64,000 nt of DNA from Parietaria judaica (taxonomy: Eukaryota; Streptophyta; Magnoliopsida; Rosales; Urticaceae). Below are positions 33,359 through 45,560 of this stretch, one piece after another. The stretch covers positions 24,766,001 to 24,830,000 of the forward strand of contig OX940869.1 in the NCBI GenBank assembly GCA_954871525.1, read 5' to 3'. The first letter of the stretch is position 1. The number at the start of each line of letters is the position of its first letter. Under the pieces are notes generated by a model, which was not told the DNA's origin, made no database searches, and saw only the letters and a program-made list of their open reading frames with translations. A program made the translations under genes and the position numbers.

Positions 33359-36092
33359 TGTTGGACATGTGTCCTTAAACAAGCTGTTTTATCCTATTTG
33401 TAAATGATTATGACAAGTCGTTGAATAAAACATGGTGCTTATTATGTTAATCTTATAATAGTTTCTGGTAGATTAAAATAGAATGTTCGTTCTTTAGTTC
33501 ATAAAAGATGCAATTATGTTATTATTATCACAACCGAGTCAATATAAGAAATAATGAATAATCATAATAATTGAACTTAAAATGTCCGTGACCTGATTAA
33601 CTGGGTGGGAGCCCATTAATCGTATAAGGTCATTACTGTGACTAAGTGATATAATCCTATTCTTGATTAAGTGTGTGTCACACTCACTAGAAGTGCATTA
33701 AGTATGAAGTGTCTTCATCTTGGACTTGACCTGACTTAAACTCCGGAAGTTATCATATAAGACCGTCACTGATAACTTGGAGTTGAGTCACTAGTAGATG
33801 ATCAAATGGATATTCGATCTAAGTCCTGAGTGATCATGAGTCCAAGTTGTTGACTTGATTGTTCTTTGATTTAACCGTTAAAAAGCACATGTAATTGTTG
33901 TTCCCAACACTATTATTTTGGGAACATGATAGTCAACAGTAAGGGTAGCTTGGTCATAAACATGGGCATCACACAACTCTCTTCAGAGTCATGATGATTC
34001 CCTTGGTTGTCGGTGGTGAGAAGTGAAAGGTACCCGAGCGCAACTTATGAATCGAAACATAAGTGGGTTACTCATGATATTACTGACTGAGTCAAGGAGG
34101 AAAATGCAATGAGAGGCAAAACGGTAAAAACCGCCTGCTCGTGTGTGGATCATCAAGTGAAAGATCAATGACCTGAATTTGATTGTATCAATGGACACCC
34201 TGCTATAGTAAGGGAATAATATATACTGTATCACTAAAGAGTGCAGCCTTGGGTTTATAGTGGAATTACACCGAGGTTTGACGAACATCCTAGCAGTTCG
34301 TTGGAGCTTAAGTGATACGGGTCCATGGTCCTCAAGATAGCTTCGTAACGGATGATACGTACGTGATAGGAACATTTTTAGATGTTTAATCATTTGGCAA
34401 GATTTATAAAACTGAAGTCTGTGTCAGACATCAGATAGTTTTATCAGTAGCGTGGCAAAAGTACCAAGTCTTGGTAACCGAAATTAACTGGAAAAAGAAA
34501 GTAGAATTTGGATTTTCTGTCAACATGAAAGTTGTTGGAAATTAAATTCTAAATTTTTTTTCTTTTGGAACCGAGTCGTTTCGACGTATGGTTTGTGATT
34601 TAGAGAATTTCAAAGTTTGTGATCGTTTCGGTAAACTATGAAATAAAATCACGTGTCACGAATTTAAATGATTGTGTTGCACCATGACATTTAAATGTGT
34701 GATATTGAGATCAGTAGATATTAATATAATTTAATTATTAATATCTTTATTACTAATTAATTAATAATTAATAGATTTATATTAATAATAATTATATATA
34801 TATATATATTTATATGTGTAAATCGATATGCAGCTCCTTCCTTGGATAGTGGAACTGATTCACGCGTGAATTGGTTTTGGACTTTTCATAATTACGGCAT
34901 AAGTACTAAATGTTTTGGTTTATGAGAAAAACCCTAAAATTAATTTAATCAATTGGATCGGTTAGGATTTAATATCAACCGTTGGATTAAGAAAATTGAT
35001 TTTAACCCTAATACTAATTCGAAATTTATAGCTTGGTGACCAAGCTTAGGGTTTTTGAATTTGTCTAATTAATTGTATCCGTTGGATCGGCTTAAGATTT
35101 AATCTTTACCGTCGGATTAGAAATTAATTAATAATATATATAATATATAATTTTTGAAATAAAGATAAGGATAAAATTGAATTAGGGTTTTTACTAAGTC
35201 TTTGAGTATTTGATGTTATCCTGAATTAATTTGATATATTAGATCGGTTTAAGATTTATCTCAACCGTTGGATCTGGATAATTAGTTTTCGAAATTAATT
35301 ATATATATATATTTCGAATTTAATAATAAGAGGATAAGATTGGATTTTGAATTTACCAAGTCTTTCTTATTTAATTAAATCCCTGATTAATTATATCCCT
35401 TGGATTAAGATAAGATTTAATCTAGACCATTGGATTGAAATAATTAATCATATTTAATTATATAGAATTCGAAAAAAATAGGAAGGGAATTTCTCCAATT
35501 CAGTTACAGTCTGAGCCTATAAATAAGGAGCTCATTCTACACATTTTACACAACTTTCCCCATAGCAAAATTCGAACTTTCTCTCTCTCTTAGAGTCTGC
35601 AAATTTTTGCTACTGTTCTCCTCTTTCTGGTTCGGCTTAAGAGACGTTGTTCTCCGGAAGCTTAAAAAGAACCATCAGTTAAAGTTTACGACGGAGTCTT
35701 GCCGGCGAAGCCCACGCTTTGGTAGGAGGAATCCAGGAGAATATCCCGGAAGATCACGAGTGTTTCCCTTAGCACTGGCGGAGCCCTGCCAAGTTCAGAA
35801 CGCGCAGCCGGAAGTCATCAACTGAGGTACGACCTTATGCATTGGGTTAATAAATGCAACCGTTTACTGTTTTCTATTTATTTCCTATAAGACTAGATTA
35901 TTAATAATGATTTATGAATATTAAATTACCTAATATTTATTAGTTCTTGATATATGGTTATTATCCGATGTTCGATCAGTTGTACGGTTAACAAGTTTTT
36001 CCGCTTTACGATAATTTTTTAAATGTTACCCAGACGGTTTGACTACACATTTCACGATAATATTCACGGGATTCAAGATGCGATCACCAACA
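33359..36092 (+). repeat. solo LTR A (long LTR, about 2.7 kb)
   Basis: It starts TGTTGGACATGTGTCC and ends CGATCACCAACA. It sits in the outer copia leader between GGTTT (33354-33358) and TGTTT (36093-36097), a 5-bp duplication with one mismatch. A TATAAATAAGG box is at 35518-35528, followed by a transcription-start-like region. No internal sequence is attached, so it is a solo LTR. It shares ordered words with solo LTR B (TGTTGGACAT start, GATTGTATCAATGGAC, TTACCGA.GTT), hence a related but distinct family. Confidence 0.75.
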
Positions 36093-36653
36093 TGTTTGAC
36101 CAGGCCCAATACCCAGCACAAGCCCAATTCGGGCCCAAGACCACGCGGGCTTACAACCTAGGCCAAATGCCTACGGGCTAGGCCCTTTTTTGGGCTGCCC
36201 ACGGGTCGGCCTTCTTGGCCGATCCGACCCACAGTGGTGGGTCAAAATGGGTCGACCTGATCTGGATATTTGACCCGGATCCCGACCCAGTTTGACTCAC
36301 CAGACCCGAATTAAAAAAAATATATTTTGTTGCGGGTTGGGCCCGAATTCCTTGGGCCCAACCCGCGATCCAAAGCCTTAAGCGGGCTTGGGTTTTGACC
36401 CAAGCCCAAGCCGAGGCCCACCTTTTGTTGGCCTCGGCTAAACTCTTATGCGCTTTAATTTTTTCGGTTATTTATTTTTGAAATAAAGAATGTTAAAATA
36501 AGGATATATGATTTATTCTTGGAATCTGAGATTTAAAATAATTTTAATGCTCAACTTTTTTTTTTTTGGGAAAATTAATTTGTGAAATTAACTTTAATAA
36601 GGAAATCATGAGATTTAATCATTTATTCTAAACATGTTTGATTGTCTTATAGT

Positions 36654-37391
36654 TGTTAAGGTCGGATTTGGTCAAATCCATCCTCAACACAACTCGTGTC
36701 GTTTTATCCATAAACGACATGAGGGAAGGCGAGGAAGTTCATCACCCGAGGGGGATTATCCCCGAGGAGGATTATCCCCGAGGAAGTTCGACCGCGAGGA
36801 GGCAGCAAACTGCGATGAAGTGTCCCATCATACTCGACGAGGAATTTCGTCATGATGGTTTATGCAGAGTCGAATGACCGTTGACGAGACGTGCATTTAA
36901 TGAAGCCGACCTACTCACTCGATGAGAAACACCAGCGACGAGGCTTGCAGGGCCGAATGACGGCTGACGGGATGCGCATTTAATGAGTCTCACCTACCCA
37001 TAATGGCAGCCTGCTCGGAAGTGACATAAAGCAGGGATTAACCATGCTTTCCTTAAATCACGCCAGGAAGCGAATGATTAAAAAGAGAAAAGGCGGGAAA
37101 GACGCGAGGGGAATGTAATGTAGACTCTATAAAAGGCAAGATAAGCCTCATTTGTAAAGGTTCGGAAAAATAGAGAAAAAGGCCTGGGAAAGAGAGAGAT
37201 ATCCTGTAATAGAAAGGCTAAGAAAATTAAAAAAAACTCTCTGCTCATGATCCTTCATCTGTCCAGCTATTCAACGGAAGAAAACCGAGCTCATTTCGGA
37301 AAATATAATAAAACAGAGATATTCATTGATTATTTGTTATTTGGTGATTATTTTTGTGACTGGAAAAGGGCGGTGAAAATCGCCCTCTACA
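36654..37391 (+). repeat. Tat2 5' LTR
   Basis: 738 bp, TGTTAAGGTCGG to CCCTCTACA. A TATAAAA box (CTCTATAAAAGGCAAG) is at about 37125-37140. The primer site TTTGGCGCCCACCGTGGG follows at 37393. Confidence 0.94.
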
Positions 37392-37457
37392 GTTTGGCGC
37401 CCACCGTGGGTGTTTGGTTTTCTTTCTAACTCATAGCCAGGAATATGAGGGAGGGAG

Positions 37458-39902
37458 ATGTCGTCAAGCGACACCATCATCAGTACAGAAGGGGACGAAG
37501 TCCCAACCATGGAAAGACTCCAGCGGCAGTTGGCCGAAGCCAACGCGAGAGTGATGGAGGCAACAAGGATGGCCGAGGAGGCGGCCAGGAAAGCGGAAGA
37601 GCAGGAGGAGCGGAACGGACGACTTACTGCCCTTCTGGGGCGCGCGAGTCAAAGAAGGGAAGGCCCGGAGAGCACAATCGTGGGATCTTCAGCTCGGGGA
37701 GAGGGTGGAATTATAGCCGAGGGAGAGCAAGGTAACCTGACGCCTCAAGCGCCGCCGATCATTAGGGATCTCTTCAACGCTGCCGGCACGACACCGGTGA
37801 ATACGACGAACCCGCCGGGAGGCTTGGCAACCACCATAGCATAGAAAATTCAGGAGGAGGTCCGGAGAGCGATGAGGGAAATATCCTCAAGCATGGAGGA
37901 AAAGATGGGGCACGTGGCCTCACAGGTGCATAAGGCCACGAGCGCGGCACCCGAGATCGACAGGTTGGTCAGGGAGGCCAGAGTGACTCCTTTCTCGGCC
38001 AAAATCCGCAGCGTGGAGCTAGGAGAATAGCCGAAGGTCAGGCTCTCCCAGTACAGGGGAACTTCAGATCCAAACACCCACGTGAAGTCATTCCGGATCG
38101 CTACGGAGCGTATAGGCGGCGAGGAGGCAAAGTTGGAGGCTATCCTATGTCATCTCTTTGTCGAAAGCTTACAAGGCCCGGCGAGCGACTGGTTCGCAAA
38201 GCTACCATCACAATCCATCGGCGACTCCGACGAGCTCGTTGCGTGTTTTTTGCGGCACTACTCAATGTACGTGCAGAACGAGGCGACCGTCACGACTCCG
38301 TGGAACCTCTCACAAGGGCGAGAAGAAACTCTCCGAAAGTACGTCGGAAAATTCAAGGACGTCATGGTCAGAATCCAGGGGCTCGATAGCATCGTCGCAA
38401 TCCAGGCGCTGAAGCATGGACTGTGGTATTTGGCTCCTTTCCGCGAGGAGTTGATAAAAATGCGCCCGTCGACAATCGAGGACGCACTCCACAGGGCGAC
38501 ACTCTTCATGGAAATAGAGGAAGAGACTCTAGCCCAGAAGAAGATCCACGAAGGTGGAAGCAAAGGAAAGCAGCACAGAAAAAGGGAGAACGGGGACGGA
38601 GGAGACGCCCCGTCATCCAGAGCAAGGAAGGGAGAAGAAGATCGAAGGAATTCCAACGAGCGACGAGGTCGGGAAGCTCCGAGGCAAGAAGTCTATCAGG
38701 TGGACGAGCACAAGGACCGCGACTATAATCGGGGAAACCAACATCGAGGAGGATCCTCGGAGGACCGAGGAAGATTCTATGATGATCGAGGAGGATTCTC
38801 GGAGGACCGAGGAAGATTCTCTGATGATCGAGGAGGGTACTCGGGGAATCGAGGAGGATTCTTCGAAGACCGAGGAGGATTTTCTGGAAACCGAGGGGGA
38901 TTCTCGGGGTCTGGGAGCCGAGGGGGCTTCTCGGGAGGTCGAGGTGGCTTCGGAACGAAGTATTGGCCGAAGGATATAAGTAAGTTCTGCACTTACCACA
39001 ACTATAATGGCCATGCCACTGAAGATTGCACCATGCTGAAGAAGGAGCTCCAGAGAAGATACGCGCTGGGGGAGATCAAAGACCTCACGTACAAACCTTT
39101 CGTGCCTTGGAATAACGGCAACAGGGCATGGCAAGGCCGGCAAGAAGGACCTGCGCACAACGAGGGAAACGATCGAGACGGGGCAAAGAGAAAACTGGCG
39201 ATCGAGCCACCACCAGCAAGGCACGACGAAGGAGACCGACCGGCCTCGAGAACGAGAATCGAGGTGATCATGGGCGGGTCGCGGTTCTGCGAAGATTCGA
39301 TCAACAACATCAAAGCTTATCAGCGAAGGGGGAAGGAGCACGGCCAAAGAGATGTGAAGATGGGCGCCACAAGCGCGAGGATAGAGTTCGTGGAGAACGA
39401 GGACTTTGCTGATATGCACGACGACGCTCTGGTCCTCGAACTCAACATCGGTGGTTGCGAGGTTGGCCGCATCCTCGTTGACAACGGAAGCTCGGTCGAC
39501 GTCATTTTCTATGAGTGCTTGATGAAGATGGGTATCGAGCGACTCGCGATAGGGGGACGCCCCCGCAAGGTATCGGGTTTCAACGGGGACGTCGCCATCT
39601 CGATGGGGACAGTCCACCTCCCGGTCTGCGTAGGGAGCGTCAACCGGATGACGGAGTTTATGGTGCTAAATGTCCCGTCACACTTCAACATTATCCTCGG
39701 GAGACCTTGGATCCACTCCATGAGAGCCGTGCCATCGACTTACCATCAAAGCATAAAATTCCTGGGGAAAAGGGAAAGAGAAATCGAGGAACTCAAAGGG
39801 AGCAGGGACGCGTACCGAATCTGCTACATTATGCACCACAAGTCGATGGCTGCCGAGAAGGGAATCAAGCAGACGGAGAAGGGTGAACCGGCCGGTTTAT
39901 AG
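37458..39902 (+). pseudogene. Tat2 gag-protease, with two nonsense codons
   Basis: The frame from ATG 37458 matches Tat1 Gag throughout: N-terminal coiled coil, Gag core, RGG repeats, CX2HX4HX4C knuckle, and protease with VDNGSSVD. TAG at 37842-37844 and TAG at 38028-38030 interrupt it before the Gag core; from 38082 it is open to 39902. The RGG tract is about 30 residues shorter than in Tat1, showing repeat-number variation inside the coding sequence. The terminal UAG CAA UUA equals that of Tat1. Confidence 0.9.
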
Positions 39903-39908
39903 CAATTA
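39900..39908 (+). promoter_or_regulatory. Tat2 putative readthrough site UAG CAA UUA
   Basis: Same nonamer as at 6845-6837 in Tat1. It is followed by an open in-frame linker into pol, in which the Tat1 TAG position is a CAG. Confidence 0.65.
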
Positions 39909-42900
39909 GCGGCGCCTGCCCCAAGAATTCTCGGGCGGAGGAAGGGGCGGAGGAAAAGCGCCGACGGGACAGCTAAAGTGCATAGTACGGAAGACGTCGA
40001 GGCACAGAATGCCGAGGAAAGAAAAGGGGGAGCGCAGATTGAAGAGGTAGAACGAGTCTGCATCGACGAGACCGACCCTACTCGGACCGTCGGTATAGGC
40101 GCGGAGCTCGACCCGGATATTAAAGCACGACTAATCGAGTTCCTAAAGAGGAATCGTGGAAGTTTCGCTTGGTCTCATGAAGACATGTCGGGGATCGACC
40201 CTTCGGTGACAGCTCATCGTCTCAACACCGATCCGAGGCACCAGCCCGTCGTGCAAAAGAGAAGAAAGATGGCCCCCGACAGGAACAAGATCATCAACGA
40301 CGAAGTAGATAAGCTGCTCTCGATGGGGACCATTCGAGAAGTAAAATATCCTGAATGGCTGGCTAACACAGTCGTCGTGAAGAAGAAGAACGGCAAATGG
40401 CGAGTGTGTGTGGACTTCACCGACCTCAACCGAGCCTGCCCGAAAGACAGTTTCCCGATGCCGCATATAGATCGCCTCGTCGAGGCCACCCACGGCTACG
40501 AGCTTCTCAGCTTTATGGACGCTTACTTCGGGTATCACCAAATAAGGATGCACCCGGAAGACGAATAGAAAACCGCCTTCATTAGCGAGAGGGGCACGTA
40601 CTGCTACAAAGTCATGCCCTTCGGATTGAAGAGCGCCGGAGCGACTTACCAGAGGCTGGTGACAATGATGTTCCACAAAATGATCGGGAAGAGCATGGAG
40701 GTATACATCGACGATATGGTCGTTAAATCCCTGAAGGCGGCGGCGCACGTCGAGCACTTGGAGGAGTGTTTCGAGATTCTGAATCAGCACGGGATGAAGC
40801 TGAACCCTACCAAGTGCACTTTCGGTATGTCCTCGAGAAAGTTCTTGGGCCACATGGTCACTCGGCGAGGGGTCGAAGCCGACCCCGAGCAGATTGAGGC
40901 AATCAAGAGCATGCCCTCGCCCCGAAATCGACGAGAGATTCAGAGATTGACCGGGAGGATCGCTGCTCTGAACCAATTTATCTCACGATCGGCCGACAAG
41001 ACTATCATCTTCTACAAACTACTAAGAAAGAACAAGAAGTTTGAGTGGACTGAGAAATGCGAGGAGGCCTTCCAGGCGTTGAAGTCCTATCTATCGTCGC
41101 CGCCCATCATGACAAAGCCAAAGCCGGGGGAACCTTTGTATTTATACATCGCCGTGTCTGACCACGCAATCAGCCATGTGCTTGTACGAGAGGAGGATGG
41201 GGAGCAGAAGCCGGTTTCCTACATCAGCAGGAAGCTCCTCGATGGCGAGACAAGATACCCTCAACCCGAGAAGCTCGCTTTGGCAGTATATGACGCGTTG
41301 GAGAGATTGAAGCATCACTTCCAAGCCCACACCATCGTCGTCATGACCGACAGACCAATCCGTACTATCATCCACGGCCCGAGCCAGTCGGGGAGGATCA
41401 CGAAGTGGTCTATAAAACTGGGAGCATACGATATTGAGTACAAGCTTCGGACGAGCCTCAAATCTCAAGTGCTCGCTGATTTCCTCATCGAGTTACCAAA
41501 GGAGCCGGTGGACCCGAGCAACGAAGCCGGCATCTGGAAGCTACAAGTCGATGGATCCGCAACAGCACAAGGATCTGGAGTGGGGATCAGAATCGTCTCC
41601 CCTATGGGAGACGTGATAGAAAAAGCTTGTCGCCTCGCCTATCGCTCCACCAACAATGAGTCAGAGTATGAAGCGCTCATCATCGGGATGGAATCATCCT
41701 TAGCGATCGGGGCAAAGAACTTGCACGCTTTCTCAGATTCGCAGTTGGTGGTAAAGCAAGTGAACGGGGAATACGAGAAGAACGACGAACGAATAGAGGC
41801 TTACGCAGGAGTGGTCGATGCTCTCTTGAGGAAGTTCGACTACTTCAGCCTGACGCAGGTGACGCGAGGAGACAACACCCACGCCGACGCACTGGCAGGC
41901 CTGGGCTCGATGACTGAAGTCGGTGAACTGAGGTCGGTCACGGTGGAGACGGTGGAGAAGCCAAGCATCCGGAGAGAAGAAGGCCCAGCGAGAAAGAAAG
42001 CTAGAGAGAAAGAAGAAGCCGAGGAGGTAAATACGGGCGAGTCCAACATGAACGAGATCGAAGACGATGAGGACGGAGATGATGAGCGGGGAGTTGTAGA
42101 TGACGATGAAGCAGAAGATTGGAGGACGCCCCTCCGAAGGTACATCCTGAAGGAACACTGCCCGAAGATCCGCAAGAGTCCCGAAAGATCAAGTTAAAAA
42201 GCTCCAGGTACACCGTCCTCGATAACATACTTTATCGGAAAAGCTTCGCGGGTCCCTACTTAAGATGCCTTGGCAAGAAAGAGGTCGAGTACGTCATGCA
42301 GGAGATCCATAGCGGGGACTGCGGAAATCACTCTGGCGGGCGATCCTTGCTTAGAAAGACTAAGCGGCAAGGTTTCTTTTGGGAAACCATTGTCGCAGAT
42401 TGCATCAGCCACGCCAATAGATGCAAGAAATGTCAGCGGCACGCGCCAGCGATCAACTGTCCGGCCGAGGAACTCTCCGTGGTCTCGGTGCCTTACCCTT
42501 TCATGAAGTGGTCGATGGACATCGTCGGCCCCATGCCCATCGGCACGCGGCAGAAGAGGTTCATGCTCGTCGTCACGGATTTCTTCACCAAATGGACGGA
42601 GGCGGAAGCGTACGCCAACATCAAGGATTCCGATGTCGAAAGCTACGTTTGGAAGAACGTGATTACTCGCTTCGGACTGCCCAGGGAGATAATCGCTGAT
42701 AACGGATCTCAGTTCATCTAAAAGAGGTTCGGAGTTTTCTGCAAGCGATGGAGGATAAAGCTCAACACGTCAATGCCGCGATACCCCCAAGGCAAAGGGA
42801 ACGCCGAGGCGGTTAACCGAACCATCGTCGACAACATCAAGAGGAGGCTCGGCGAAAAGAAAGGGTTGTGGGCGGACGAGCTGCCAGGAGTGCTATGGGC

Positions 42901-43360
42901 TTATCGGACAACCCCTCATTCCGCGACTGGCGACACGCCCTTCGCCTTGGCCTTCGGAGTGGAGGCTGTGATCCCAGCAGAGGTTGACTTCTCGAGCCTT
43001 CGTCGGACGCTAGCCCTCAGCGGCGGGGAGGATAATGAACAGAATCTCCTTCATCAGCTCGACCACATCGACGAAAGGCGTGAGCGAGCGAGCGCGCACA
43101 TTGCCAACTATCAGAACACGATCGCGCGTTTCTACAACAAGAAAGTGCGCTCGAGAAGGTTTAGAGTCGGAGAAATGGTCCTCCGACGAGTCTTCAAGAA
43201 CACCGCCGAGGCAAATGCTGGAAAGCTAGGGCAGACCTGGGAAGGCCCTTACATGGTTACCAACGTCGTCAAGCCGGGAGTCTATGAACTCAAGAATACA
43301 GAGGGAGCGAAAGTAATACGGAGTTGGAACGTGAAACACTTAAAAAAGTTCTACCAGTAG
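39903..43360 (+). pseudogene. Tat2 pol (RT, dual RNase H, integrase), with stops and a frameshift
   Basis: It follows gag in the same frame with no stop until TAG 40566-40568 inside RT. The frame resumes at once (MPFGLKSAGATYQ, then YIDDMVV). A missing base near 42148 in the acidic linker after the second RNase H shifts the frame. Integrase continues in the new frame until TAA 42719-42721 just after the second catalytic Asp, and finishes at 43360. Sequence outside these lesions is close to Tat1 Pol, so the lesions are recent. Confidence 0.9.
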
Positions 43361-43566
43361 CCTCATCTCTCTTTTCCTCTCTCTTTTCATGCTCGTATAT
43401 CTTATCTTCTTCTTTTTACCAGTTGGGGAAGTCCCGACCCTCTCTTGTTCGGGGCTATTTTTGCATGACCTCGACTTTTGTTGAACTAATCTGAAGTTTT
43501 CTGTTATGCATGACCCCTTTTTCTTTATCCCAGACTCAAGGAGAAGGTAATATATATATGTATACG

Positions 43567-43770
43567 TACGCACCGGCGAGAGTGCCGAGAAGATTATACA
43601 AATAAAAATATAAAAATATATAACAATATATATACGGCTAAGGGTGCCGAGCAAGCCCGATCCGGTAAGAGTGCCGAGATGTATATATACGGCTAAGGGC
43701 GCCGAGCTAGCCCGAGCCGGCGAGAGTGCCGAGCAAGCCCGATCCGGCGAGAGTGCCGAGAAAAATATAA
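43567..43770 (+). repeat. Tat2 3'-UTR tandem repeats
   Basis: Repeats of CCGGCGAGAGTGCCGAG and TATACGGCTAAGGG.GCCGAG occur five or more times. They are the same sequence family as the Tat1 55-bp repeat read on the other strand, but with a different arrangement. Confidence 0.8.
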
Positions 43771-44012
43771 AGAAAAACATATATATATAATATATACAGG
43801 CAAGCAAGCCCGAAAGGAGCGAGCGGAAACAATAGGTCGGAAAGCAAAGGAGGCGCGGCAAGGAAAAGAAGTAATTTAGCAATATAGCCACGCGAGGAGC
43901 CAAGGAAGCAATCAACAACCTGGAAAGCAGCGAATGTTGGCTAAGGCCGATCTCTGAAACGATCATATTTTATTTTACCAAGTGTATACACTTGATAAAA
44001 TGGGGGACTAAC

Positions 44013-44758
44013 TGTTAAGGTCGGATTTGGTCAAATCCATCCTCAACACAACTCGTGTCGTTTTATCCATAAACGACATGAGGGAAGGCGAGGAAGTTCA
44101 TCGCCCGAGGGGGATTATCCCCGAGGAGGATTATCCCCGAGGAAGTTCGACCGCGAGGAGGCAGCAAACTGCGATGAAGTGTCCCATCATACTCGACGAG
44201 GAATTTCGTCATGATGGTTTATGCAGAGTCGTTGACCGTTGACGATATGTGCATTTAATGAAGCCGACCTACTCACTCGATGAGAAACACCAGCGACGAG
44301 GCTTGCAGGGCCGAATGACGGCTGACGGGATGCGCATTTAATGAGGCTCTCCTACCCATAATGGCAGCCTGCTCGGAAGTGACATAAAGCAGGGATTAAC
44401 CATGCTTTCCTTAAATCACGCCAGGAAGCGAATGATTAAAAAGAGAAAAGGTGGGAAAGACGCGAGGGGAATGTAATGTAGACTCTATAAAAGGCAAGAT
44501 AAGCCTCATTTGTAAAGGTTCGGAAAAATAGAGAAAAAGGCCCGGGAAAGAGAGAGATATCCTGTAATAGAAAGGCTAAGAAAATTAAAAAAACTCTCTG
44601 CTCATGATCCTTCATCTGTCTAGCTATTCAACGGAAGAAAACCGAGCTCATTTCGGAAAATATAATAAAACAGAGATATTCATTGATTATTGTTGTTTAT
44701 TTGTTATTTGGTGATTATCTTTGTGACTGGAAAAGGGCGGTGAAAATCGCCCTCTACA
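44013..44758 (+). repeat. Tat2 3' LTR
   Basis: 746 bp, preceded by the polypurine tract AAAATGGGGGACTAAC. It differs from the 5' LTR by an extra TTGTTGTTTA-like insertion near 44692 and point changes. Confidence 0.94.
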
Positions 44759-45093
44759 ATAGTGTTGTTCTAATTGTCTTAAAAGTAATTAATTTAGAGA
44801 ATTAGAATTAAATCTCATGTCACATTATTTTGTTAAATTGGTTTAACTAAAATAATGTTAGAATAATTGGGAATACAGTTTTTGAATGATTTCACCTTTA
44901 TTAGTAATGATTATTAATTAGATTAATTAGAATCATTAAGATTTATTAGATAAGTCTTTAATTAGCATAAGCTTAATCTAAAAGCAAGTTAGATATTCAG
45001 TAAGTCATGATGCTGATTATGATGTTTAAATGGTACAAACTAATTGATTAGTTTTAATAAGAAACCCCTCAATAGGAATATCAAGTGTATAAT

Positions 45094-45220
45094 CTTCCTG
45101 CTTTAACCCTCGTCAAGCTCTCGATCGTTCTGGACAGACCTTCTCGGGTAGGATGCTTATCGGCTTAATTTTGAGAAGGGGCAAAGGACAATTTATGTCC
45201 GCCGGTTTTAAAGCAGGAAG
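45094..45220 (+). repeat. inverted repeat in the outer copia leader
   Basis: CTTCCTGCTTTAA (45094-45106) and its exact complement TTAAAGCAGGAAG (45208-45220) flank about 100 bases. The outward words TCAAGC and GCTTGA extend the pairing. It sits between the primer site and gag, where packaging or dimerisation structures are expected. Confidence 0.6.
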
Positions 45221-45560
45221 GTGCTTGACCAGAGAACCCGAACAAGATTAGGTAACTGGAGATGTTAAGGTCTTTTTCGAATCCCAGCGGATCCTAATAG
45301 GATTAGGAAACTGAGAACTTTCTAGATCTTTAAAAAGGGAGTTAAGGATAAAAGGGTAATTTTATTCCATAACTAAAATAGAGATTATATAAGATATAAG
45401 TATAAATGTTATTTTACTCTATGTCTATAATAATGATATCAGATGAGGGTTATTGTATTTATTATTATTGACAAATAGCATTTTTGAAAGTCATTTTATG
45501 CTATTGATTATGTATATATGCTCAACTAACAAGTTTGCTGATGTATTCTCTTAGACTTTC

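Larger units (their letters stand above)
36654..44758 (+). mobile_element. Tat2: second Tat-lineage Ty3/gypsy element, inactivated
   Basis: 8105 bp between perfect duplications ATAGT (36649-36653 and 44759-44763). It has the same family organisation as Tat1 in the opposite orientation. The LTRs are 738 and 746 bp and differ by about 11 substitutions and 3 indels by eye (about 1.5 percent), so it is older than Tat1. Coding regions carry stops at 37842, 38028, 40566 and 42719 and a 1-base deletion near 42148, in addition to the conserved gag UAG at 39900. Confidence 0.94.

Noticed and set aside
38613..39617. 334-residue ORF on the minus strand within Tat2
   Set aside because: Antisense shadow of Tat2 gag, the counterpart of the one at 7521-8399; no domain seen.
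43340..43966. 208-residue minus-strand ORF in the Tat2 3' UTR
   Set aside because: Low-complexity aromatic and Leu-rich frame across tandem repeats and the end of pol; not present as such in Tat1.
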